Made by a program: the position numbers and the translations under genes
The notes under the pieces: generated by a model
What the model was told of the DNA's origin: nothing
Seen by the model: only the letters and a program-made list of their open reading frames with translations
Database searches by the model: none
Shown here: positions 14,985 to 23,759 of the stretch, piece by piece
Layout of the letters: each line of letters opens with the position of its first letter
How positions within the stretch are numbered: the first letter of the stretch is position 1
Source: JAUZQZ01 sp964492105
GTDB lineage: Bacteria > Pseudomonadota > Zetaproteobacteria > Mariprofundales > Mariprofundaceae
Reading direction: 5' to 3'
Length of the DNA stretch: 25,099 nucleotides
Assembly (NCBI GenBank): GCA_964492105.1
Contig: CAZBJB010000018.1
Coordinates: forward strand, 1 to 25,099

Positions 14985-14995
14985 TTATAACGTTT
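14980..14995. repeat. Perfect 16-bp palindrome over the nadB stop codon
   Basis: AAACGTTATAACGTTT is its own reverse complement and includes the nadB stop (14985-14987). It could be a protein-binding site or a coincidence of the codons Glu-Thr-Leu-stop. Confidence 0.4.
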
Positions 14996-16571
14996 CCGGG
15001 ACAAGAATGGTATCGCGTGCCTCGGGCAGCAGGTTCGGATAGTTCGTTGAATAATGCAGGCCACGCGACTCCTTGCGGTGTTGCGCCGAGCGTACGATCA
15101 GTTCGGCGATGAGCGACAGATTGCGTAGCTCAATCAGATCGCGGCCAATAGGGTGCTGCCAGTAATAAGACGCGATTTCCTCGCGAATCATTGCCAGCCT
15201 GCGTCTGGCTCGTCGCAAGCGTTCATCGGAACGGACGATGCCAACATAGTTGGACATGGTGGCGCGGACTTCATCCCAGTTTTGCTTGACTTGAATGCGT
15301 TCTGTCGCCGGGACAACGCCGCTGGCATCCCATTTCGGCAGGGGCGGTGCGGTTTCATTGGGTTGTTCGAGAATGTCCTCTGCGCATAGCTCGGCCATGA
15401 CCAGGCATTCCAGTAGAGAATTGCTGGCCAGCCGATTGGCACCATGCAGTCCGGTGCAGGCGGCTTCACCAATCACATGGAGGCCCTTGACGCTGGTATG
15501 TCCGGCTATGTCCGTTTGAATACCACCACATACATAATGCGCTGCTGGCACGACGGGTACGGTTTCCTGACGGATGTCAATGCCGAGATTCAAGAGACGC
15601 CTCATAATGTTGGGAAATCGGGATTCGATCTTTTCTCGCCCGAGAGGGCGGATGTCGAGAAGCATATGGTCACAACCGCACTTTTTCATTTCATGATCAA
15701 TGGCGCGGGCGACAATATCGCGCGGCGCAAGTTCAGCGCGTTCATCGTAATCCGGCATAAAGCGTCGGCCCGCTGTATCCGTTAGAATGGCACCTTCACC
15801 ACGTAGTGCTTCCGTCAACAGTTGCGTGGAACCGCAGGGATGGAACAGGCATGTGGGATGGAACTGGATGAATTCAAGATTCATGACCGGGCAACCCGCA
15901 CGCCAGGCCATGGCAATGCCGTCGCCGGTAGCGATCTGAGGATTGGATGTATACATGTATACCTTGCCTGCGCCACCCGTTGCAACCACGGTATGCTTGG
16001 CGGATAAGATGATTACACCGCCATCCGGTGACAGTACATAAGCGCCAAAACAATGATCCGAACCCGGACGATAGCTGCCGAGATGTCTGGCCGTGATGAG
16101 ATCCACGGCCATGTGATGGGCAAAGCAGGTAATGTTCGGATTGGCCAGCACGGGGCGGAGCAACGCTTCACCTACAGCACGGCCCGTGGCGTCCTTGGCA
16201 TGGGCGATACGCCGGTGTGAATGCGCCGCCTCTCGGGTGAGATGCAGATCTTCGCCTTCGGTATCGAATGGCGTACCCAGTGCCGCGAGTTCCTGAATGA
16301 TATGGCCTCCCCGGCTGATAATTTCACGTACGGTATCTTCATGGCACAAACCCGCACCTGCCCGCAAGGTGTCCGAAATGTGTGCCTCAATAGAATCATC
16401 CACGTTCGTTACACCGGCAATGCCGCCTTGCGCGTACCATGTATTGGATTCGGAAAACGCTCCCTTGTTGATAATGGCGACACGGCCATGATCCGCCAGC
16501 CGATTAGCGGCCAGCAGGCCCGCCGCGCCGCTGCCGATAATCAGGTAGTCAAATACTGTTGTGTTAGTCAT
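14985..16571 (-). CDS. nadB: L-aspartate oxidase
   Basis: NadB oxidises L-aspartate to iminoaspartate, the first step of de novo NAD synthesis; it is a cytoplasmic FAD enzyme. From the ATG at 16571 the product is 528 aa (E. coli 540). It shows the FAD-binding DYLIIGSGAAGLLAANRLAD (residues 8-27), the SNTWYAQGGIAGV loop (42-54), the active-site stretch LHLTREAAHSHRRIAHAKDA (109-128), and IGEAACTGLHGANRLASNSL. The open frame extends to 16661, but that part overlaps acnA and lacks homology. It lies 26 nt downstream of acnA, so the two are probably cotranscribed. No strong ribosome-binding site is visible. Confidence 0.96.
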   Translation of the reverse strand: MTNTTVFDYLIIGSGAAGLLAANRLADHGRVAIINKGAFSESNTWYAQGGIAGVTNVDDSIEAHISDTLRAGAGLCHEDTVREIISRGGHIIQELAALGTPFDTEGEDLHLTREAAHSHRRIAHAKDATGRAVGEALLRPVLANPNITCFAHHMAVDLITARHLGSYRPGSDHCFGAYVLSPDGGVIILSAKHTVVATGGAGKVYMYTSNPQIATGDGIAMAWRAGCPVMNLEFIQFHPTCLFHPCGSTQLLTEALRGEGAILTDTAGRRFMPDYDERAELAPRDIVARAIDHEMKKCGCDHMLLDIRPLGREKIESRFPNIMRRLLNLGIDIRQETVPVVPAAHYVCGGIQTDIAGHTSVKGLHVIGEAACTGLHGANRLASNSLLECLVMAELCAEDILEQPNETAPPLPKWDASGVVPATERIQVKQNWDEVRATMSNYVGIVRSDERLRRARRRLAMIREEIASYYWQHPIGRDLIELRNLSLIAELIVRSAQHRKESRGLHYSTNYPNLLPEARDTILVPETL

Positions 16572-16597
16572 GGCTGGTTGCTGACATACATTGGCAA

Positions 16598-19300
<2,703 letters not shown>

Positions 19301-19424
19301 CAAGCCCTCCTGTCATGCTGCGGTGTAGAAAGTGTCGGAGAAGGATAGGAGCGTGCCGTCGGTAGAGCAAATGATGAAATCGTACGACCAGGCGGGCCTG
19401 CCTTTTACACACCAATCTCTCTTG

Positions 19425-19485
19425 GCCTGAACTATTCACAAATACTGCTGCGCAATCATCATGGTGATTCATGAATAGTTCAACC
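19425..19485. repeat. Interspersed palindromic repeat, copy 1 (both ends back to back)
   Basis: TGAACTATTCA (19428-19438) and TGAATAGTTCA (19472-19482) are perfect 11-bp inverted repeats. The left part (19425-19448) matches 23242-23265 at 22 of 24 positions. The right part (19452-19485) matches 22709-22742 at about four positions in five. This copy therefore looks like the two ends of the family joined directly. Confidence 0.65.
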
Positions 19486-19649
19486 CAGGAACCGACATTG
19501 ACATGCGGCGCATGCCGCAACCCTTTGATTCGCCCGGCATTCTGGAAAATCACTCATCACCAACGAGGTGAATACATGATTTTTCGAAACGCCATGCAAA
19601 CCGAATACTTACACCCTGCATCCAATGTCAATGTCGGATCTTGGGGTGA
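19480..19649. mobile_element. About 170-bp element bounded by imperfect inverted repeats
   Basis: CCGACATTGACAT (19492-19504) is repeated in inverted orientation as ATGTCAATGTCGG (19625-19637). With flanks, about 21 of 25 positions of the two ends are complementary. Inside is a short perfect stem TGCGGC/GCCGCA (19504-19509 and 19514-19519). There is no transposase, so a non-autonomous (MITE-like) element is the best guess. A clear target duplication was not found. Confidence 0.4.
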
Positions 19650-19852
19650 CGCCTTGCCTTTGTGAATCATGCAGGTTAGTTTATGCTGGCCTGTATGTTC
19701 ACACTGACACCATCCGGCATGGCTTCCCGAATTGAGTCATCAGCCCTCGCGGCAATGCGCGTTGACTACGAACATACGTTGTTCAGTCTTTCCATTATCG
19801 TACGAACTCACCGCGCAACACTGATGCGCTCGCCACGACAGAAACTACCGGG

Positions 19853-20788
19853 ATGTTAGCTCGCCTGATTGCGAACCGCATACTACAAGCCGTGCCAACC
19901 CTGCTTGGTGTAGCCACACTGGTTTTTTTGCTGCTGCATCTGGTACCTGGAGATCCCGTGGATGCCCTGCTGGGTGAAACGGCATTAGCCACGAATCGTG
20001 AGGCGTTACGTCATGCCATGCATCTGGATGAACCACTCATAACCCAATATATCCATTTTTTAAGTGGCCTGTTTTCCGGCAACTGGGGCCGGAGTTTGAT
20101 GGATGGCCGCCCTGTCCTGACCCTGATTCTCGAACGTCTCCCCGCAACCGTGGAACTGGCCGGATGCAGCCTCGTACTGGCCCTGTTGATCGCGCTGCCG
20201 CTTGGTTTCCAAGCCGCGCGACATGCGGGGCGCATGCAGGACATGGCTGCCATGGGTTTCTCGCTGATAGGCGTTTCCATTCCTAACTTTTGGCTAGGCC
20301 CTGTGCTGATGCTCATCTTCGCCGTCGGATTAGGTTGGCTTCCGGTTTCGGGTATGGATCAACCCGGAAGCATCGTATTGCCCGCCATTACTCTGGGTAC
20401 GGCGCTTGCCGCCGTTCTTGCACGCATGGCCCGCTCCAGCTGGATGGAAGCGATGAGTACGGATGCGATTCGCACGGCGCGCGCCATGGGTGTGCCCGAA
20501 CACATGCTGTGGTGGCGTCACGCGGCGCGAATGGCGGCAGTTCCGGTGATCACGATGTTTACATTGCAGATGGGTGCGGTGCTGGGCGGATCGGTCATTA
20601 CGGAAACGGTGTTTGACTGGCCGGGACTGGGGCGTCTGACCATTGAAGCCATTCAGCGCCGCGACTATCCGCTGGTGCAGGGATGCGTATTACTGATTGC
20701 CGTATTCTATGTATTAGCCAATCTGCTGGCGGATATCCTGGGAATATGGTTTGATCCACGCCAACGGGGAAAAGGGGGCAGATATTGA
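19853..20788 (+). CDS. ABC transporter permease, OppB/DppB family
   Basis: This is an inner-membrane permease of the peptide/nickel (Opp/Dpp) ABC importer class. The 311-aa product has about six membrane segments, starting at residues 9-30. Family features are VPGDPVDALLG (31-41), GNWGRSLMDGRPVLTLI (77-93) before RLPATVELA, and the EAA loop RTARAMGVPEHMLWWRHAAR (208-227) that contacts the ATPase. ETVFDWPGLGRL (251-262) is also typical. It is the first gene of a three-gene unit with a second permease and nagZ. No ATPase or binding protein is in the window, so substrate specificity is not shown. The ribosome-binding site is weak. Confidence 0.93.
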   Translation: MLARLIANRILQAVPTLLGVATLVFLLLHLVPGDPVDALLGETALATNREALRHAMHLDEPLITQYIHFLSGLFSGNWGRSLMDGRPVLTLILERLPATVELAGCSLVLALLIALPLGFQAARHAGRMQDMAAMGFSLIGVSIPNFWLGPVLMLIFAVGLGWLPVSGMDQPGSIVLPAITLGTALAAVLARMARSSWMEAMSTDAIRTARAMGVPEHMLWWRHAARMAAVPVITMFTLQMGAVLGGSVITETVFDWPGLGRLTIEAIQRRDYPLVQGCVLLIAVFYVLANLLADILGIWFDPRQRGKGGRY

Positions 20789-20816
20789 ATCGTGTACGAA
20801 TCGGAAAAAAAAACGG

Positions 20817-21665
20817 ATGATACGCGATTCGAGGCCTGCCCGCTTTTCCCTGCCTCCTTTTTCCATGACAGTCCGGGTCGCACTGATATGCCTGTCGATT
20901 CCATTGCTGCTGTTGCTGTTTGCGGCCATACATGGAGCTGACGGGCATCAAGTCCATCTGGATGCCGTGTTGGCGGGGATGAGTATGGCGCATCCGCTGG
21001 GTTGTGATGCGCTGGGTCGGGATGTGTTGGCGCGACTGGCTGAAGGGTTGCGTTTGTCGCTGGGGATTGGCGTTGCTGTCGTCACACTGGGTGCGATCAC
21101 GGGGATTACACTGGGGATCATCTCCGGATGGACCGGAGGCTGGGTGGACAGTGTACTGATGCGCCTGGCGGACATCGTGCTTTCCTTCCCCGGCATTCTG
21201 CTGGCCATTGCATTGGCGGCCATGCTTGGCCCCGGCGTAGGCAAGCTGGTCATCGCCCTTGTGGTTGTAGGCTGGGTAGGGTTTGCAAGGTTATCCCGTA
21301 CCCAGGTGTTATCGTTCAGAACCGCGCCATTTATTGAGGCATCCATGGCTTGCGGTTCAGGTATTGCATGGATCGGCTGGCGGCATTTGCTGCCCAATAT
21401 CGCCGCACCCCTGCTGGTGGAAGCCAGTTTCGGTCTGGCAGCCGTCATTATTGGTGAGGCAGGTCTGTCCTTCCTCGGTGTAGGCGTACAGCCGCCTGAT
21501 GCTTCACTTGGCACGATGATTCGTGAAGGCACGCGTTTGATGCTGGTGTCTCCCATGCTGGTGGTCTGGCCGGGGCTGGTTCTGTTCCTGATGGTGATGG
21601 CCGTAAACTTGCTGGGCGATGCTTTGCGCGATCATCTGGATGTGCGGATGAAATCGACTGTATAA
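20817..21665 (+). CDS. ABC transporter permease, OppC/DppC family
   Basis: This is the partner permease of the preceding gene. It has a first membrane segment at residues 18-38, then the family motif HPLGCDALGRDVLARL (59-74), ADIVLSFPGILLAIAL (118-133), the EAA loop EASMACGSGIAWIGWRHLLP (174-193), and GEAGLSFLGVGVQPPDASLG (213-232). ATG 20817 gives 282 aa. The frame is open back to ATG 20751 inside the upstream gene, and ATG 20865 is another option. A run of nine A (20805-20813) lies just before the start. A TTG at 20785 overlapping the upstream stop opens a short frame whose TGA overlaps ATG 20817, so reinitiation or slippage is conceivable. Confidence 0.92.
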   Translation: MIRDSRPARFSLPPFSMTVRVALICLSIPLLLLLFAAIHGADGHQVHLDAVLAGMSMAHPLGCDALGRDVLARLAEGLRLSLGIGVAVVTLGAITGITLGIISGWTGGWVDSVLMRLADIVLSFPGILLAIALAAMLGPGVGKLVIALVVVGWVGFARLSRTQVLSFRTAPFIEASMACGSGIAWIGWRHLLPNIAAPLLVEASFGLAAVIIGEAGLSFLGVGVQPPDASLGTMIREGTRLMLVSPMLVVWPGLVLFLMVMAVNLLGDALRDHLDVRMKSTV

Positions 21666-21684
21666 GGAGCCGATTACAAAACTC

Positions 21685-22602
21685 ATGAGCGACGATTGCC
21701 ACGCATCTACCCGGAGCTTTGCAATTGCCTCAAAGCATTTAATCATTGGCTTGCGTGGAAAAATGCTGACGCATGAAGAGCGGCGCTGGTTAAAGGAACA
21801 TCCGCCGATGGGCGTGATTCTGTTTACACGCAACATCGAAAATCAGGAACAGGTTCGATTGCTGCTGGCTGATGTGCGCGTTTGTACGGGCGAGGCAACA
21901 TGGGCTGTGATTGACGAGGAAGGCGGAAGGGTGAACCGCATTCCCTGGGCGCCCTTTTCGAATCGCCGTCCTGCCACCGAATATGGTCAACTGATGCGGC
22001 ATGATCCCGAAGCCGCGAAGCAGGCGGTTTATACGGACAGTCTGTCAACGGGACGCGCGTTAAAAGCACTGGGCTTCACGCATAACTGCGCGCCGGTGTT
22101 GGATGTGTTTCATCCTCATGGGCACGGTATTGTTGGCGAGAGAGCTTACGCTGGCGATGCGGACATGGTTGGAGAACTGGGCAAGGTCTGTATGCAGGGG
22201 CTTTCGGATGCCGGAGTCGAGGCGGTTGGTAAACATTTCCCCGGTCATGGCCGTGCCAATGCCGATTCCCATATTGTGATACCGGAGGTGAATGTGCCGC
22301 TGGATACGTTGCTGGCCGAAGCGCAGCCGTTTCATACACTGATAGACAATGGCATCGAACACATGATGACAGCGCATGTGATCTATCGTTCAACAGAACA
22401 ACGGGTCGCCACATTGTCTGCATTCTGGTTAAAGGATGTATTACGTCAGCAATTCGGCTTCACCGGAGATATCTGGAGTGATGATCTGTGCATGGCGGGC
22501 GCAGGTAACGATATCCGGGATACCGCCAATAAAGCGCTGAATGCAGGGTGTGATATGTTGCTGGTATGCGATCCGGAAGGCGTGGCAGAACTTCTGGCCT
22601 GA
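21685..22602 (+). CDS. nagZ: Beta-N-acetylglucosaminidase NagZ (glycoside hydrolase family 3)
   Basis: NagZ removes GlcNAc from GlcNAc-anhydroMurNAc-peptides during cytoplasmic peptidoglycan recycling. The 305-aa product has no signal peptide. It shows GVILFTRNIENQEQ (43-56), VIDEEGGRVNRI (75-86), the GH3 signature KHFPGHGRANADSH (183-196) with the Asp194/His196 general acid-base pair, and IWSDDLCMAGA (263-273), where Asp266 is the likely nucleophile. It starts 19 nt after the oppC-like gene. The nearest good ribosome-binding site (AAGGAG, 21664-21669) is 15 nt from the ATG, which is longer than usual. Its place downstream of peptide permeases suggests a muropeptide-uptake link. Confidence 0.95.
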   Translation: MSDDCHASTRSFAIASKHLIIGLRGKMLTHEERRWLKEHPPMGVILFTRNIENQEQVRLLLADVRVCTGEATWAVIDEEGGRVNRIPWAPFSNRRPATEYGQLMRHDPEAAKQAVYTDSLSTGRALKALGFTHNCAPVLDVFHPHGHGIVGERAYAGDADMVGELGKVCMQGLSDAGVEAVGKHFPGHGRANADSHIVIPEVNVPLDTLLAEAQPFHTLIDNGIEHMMTAHVIYRSTEQRVATLSAFWLKDVLRQQFGFTGDIWSDDLCMAGAGNDIRDTANKALNAGCDMLLVCDPEGVAELLA

Positions 22603-22603
22603 A

Positions 22604-22744
22604 CGAATCCCTCGTCGGTTGTCCGTATGCACGGCTACGGTCTCCTTCCGCGACAATCCGTTACGAACAAAGGCCCTGCCTGTCTGCGTGCGGCACGCAC
22701 AGGCAGGCGCGATCATCACGGCGATTCATGAATAATCCAGGCTA
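22604..22744 (-). repeat. Interspersed repeat, copy 2, with hairpin insert
   Basis: Read on the minus strand, this copy has an end related to TAGCCTG..ATTCATRAAT (22723-22744), then a strong hairpin (22675-22707), then a core (22604-22675) that matches copy 4 at 23642-23713. About 50 of 55 positions match outside short gaps by eye. It fills the gap between nagZ and smpB and begins immediately after the nagZ stop. Confidence 0.65.
22675..22707. terminator. Strong stem-loop after nagZ, between convergent nagZ and smpB
   Basis: CCTGCCTGT and ACAGGCAGG plus GCGTG and CACGC form a 14-bp stem with a CT bulge and a CGG loop. There is no following T-run on either strand, so it may stabilise mRNA ends or act as a weak bidirectional terminator rather than be a classical one. 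A similar hairpin occurs in the secY leader. Confidence 0.45.
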
Positions 22745-22784
22745 AATCCGACAGACTCCCAGACAGCCCCTATTCATGTTTGTC

Positions 22785-23228
22785 CTACCTGAGCTTATAA
22801 TGACGGGCAAGATCACGTTTCACATCCCGTTCCTTCATCGCCTGACGTTTGTCATACAGCTTCTTGCCCCGGGCAAGCCCCAGTTCCAGCTTGGCATAGC
22901 CGCATGCATTAAAAAACAGCTTGAGCGGAATTAGCGTGAGTCCTTTTTCATGTAATTTGCCTGTCAGTTTGCGTACTTCAGCCTTGTGCAGTAACAATTC
23001 ACGCGTCCGGGTGGGATCCCCGGGATTGTTCATCGTCGCTGGTTTGTACGCATTGATATGGCAACCGATGAGAAGAACCTTGCCGTTGCGGACAATGCAA
23101 TGCGCCTCGGCCAGGCTGGCCTGACCGAGGCGAATGGACTTGACCTCCGGACCCATCAGAATCATGCCGGCTTCAAAGGTTTCCAAAATATGATAATCAT
23201 GTCGTGCTTTCCGGTTAACGATAGCCAT
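22785..23228 (-). CDS. smpB: SsrA-binding protein SmpB
   Basis: SmpB binds tmRNA and delivers it to stalled ribosomes for trans-translation. From ATG 23228 the product is 147 aa. It contains NRKARHDYHILETFEAGMIL (about residues 5-24), the EVKSIRLGQASLAEA segment, HINAYKPATMNNPGDPTRTR, and the basic tail GKKLYDKRQAMKERDVKRDL that enters the mRNA channel. An in-frame ATG at 23252 lies inside a repeat and is less likely. No tmRNA gene (ssrA) is recognisable nearby. The gene is bracketed by inverted copies of the interspersed repeat. Confidence 0.96.
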   Translation of the reverse strand: MAIVNRKARHDYHILETFEAGMILMGPEVKSIRLGQASLAEAHCIVRNGKVLLIGCHINAYKPATMNNPGDPTRTRELLLHKAEVRKLTGKLHEKGLTLIPLKLFFNACGYAKLELGLARGKKLYDKRQAMKERDVKRDLARHYKLR

Positions 23229-23241
23229 GATCTGAATGCTA

Positions 23242-23292
23242 GCCTGAACCATTCATAAATACTGCCATGCTCTTTCTGCCACGCCATTCATG
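23242..23292 (+). repeat. Interspersed repeat, copy 3 (interrupted by the MITE-like element)
   Basis: GCCTGAACCATTCATAAATA begins at 23242 and continues ACTGCC and GCTCTTT, as in copies 1 and 4. The similarity ends where the 161-bp element at 23293 is inserted. Confidence 0.6.
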
Positions 23293-23453
23293 GAACCTCT
23301 TGCAAAACTCCGGGTGGATGAACGGCAATCCCACGTTGAGTCCATTTTCGAGATGGAATGAGCTGCATGATGGTTCCACGGGACGAAATTCCAGATCGAA
23401 AATGATCCGAAGTGAGGAAGCAGATCGCCGATTACGAGTTTTGCAAGAGGCTC
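23293..23453. mobile_element. MITE-like element, 161 bp, with 18-bp terminal inverted repeats
   Basis: The ends GAACCTCTTGCAAAACTC (23293-23310) and GAGTTTTGCAAGAGGCTC (23436-23453) are complementary at 17 of 18 positions. ATG flanks the element on both sides (23290-23292 and 23454-23456), consistent with a 3-bp target duplication. It is too short for a transposase and has none. The terminal sequence resembles those of IS5-type insertion sequences from memory, so it is probably a deletion derivative mobilised in trans; that family assignment is inference. Confidence 0.65.
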
Positions 23454-23624
23454 ATGTTCTTCTTTTTATCAAAATGCGGAACCGAACCCGGATCCAGCTC
23501 AGAAAATGGATCCCATATCCAGCACCAGCAGATCCGGCAGAGGCGATCTTTTGCGTTAGCCGTCTTCCGCCTTATACTGAGTTCGCGGAAAACCATAAAA
23601 ATAAGCAATTCCACCAGCCCACGT

Positions 23625-23711
23625 GATTCATAAATGCTGCCGGCTCTTTGTTTGCAACGGATTGTCGAGGAAGGAGAGCGTAGCTGTGCATGTAAACGGA
23701 CGACGAGGGAT
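23625..23711 (+). repeat. Interspersed repeat, copy 4
   Basis: The copy begins GATTCATAAATGCTGC and continues through a core around AACGGATTGTCG, GGAAGGAG and GACGAGGGA. It is the direct-strand counterpart of the inverted core at 22604-22675. It ends about 50 bp before the NnrS-like gene. Confidence 0.65.
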
Positions 23712-23759
23712 GCGCTGTGAACAAAAAAATCAACAAGGGCATGGCAGCATTGATGAATC

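Larger units (their letters stand above)
19301..19852. other. Divergent intergenic region between acnA and the permease operon
   Basis: These 552 bp separate divergent transcription units and contain no convincing gene. They carry a palindromic interspersed repeat (19425-19485), a 170-bp segment bounded by inverted repeats (19480-19649), and a GAACA/TGTTC inverted repeat (19770-19784). No clear sigma-70 promoter with good spacing was found for either side. Translations of the short open frames here show no family features and low-complexity composition. Confidence 0.6.
23229..23759. other. Repeat-rich intergenic region between smpB and the NnrS-like gene
   Basis: This 531-bp divergent gap is mostly repeat material: copy 3 of the interspersed repeat (23242-23290), a MITE-like element (23293-23453), and copy 4 (23625-23711). 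The stretch between them (23457-23624) has two GGATCC sites 18 bp apart, but no gene I can support. Open frames crossing it on the minus strand run through the repeats and overlap the NnrS gene, so they look fortuitous. Confidence 0.6.

Noticed and set aside
19471..19665. 64-codon frame in the acnA-permease gap
   Set aside because: It starts inside a palindromic repeat and crosses the inverted-repeat element. It has no ribosome-binding site or family features.
22604..22784. tmRNA (ssrA) next to smpB
   Set aside because: No tRNA-like acceptor pair, CCA end or ANDxxxALAA-type tag frame could be seen. The sequence is better explained as a repeat with a hairpin.
23229..23252. Eight-codon N-terminal extension of SmpB (start at 23252)
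   Set aside because: It lies within the interspersed repeat, and SmpB homology begins at MAIVNRKARHDY.
19425..23711. CRISPR array
   Set aside because: The repeats are few, irregularly spaced, in both orientations and degenerate, and no cas gene is present.
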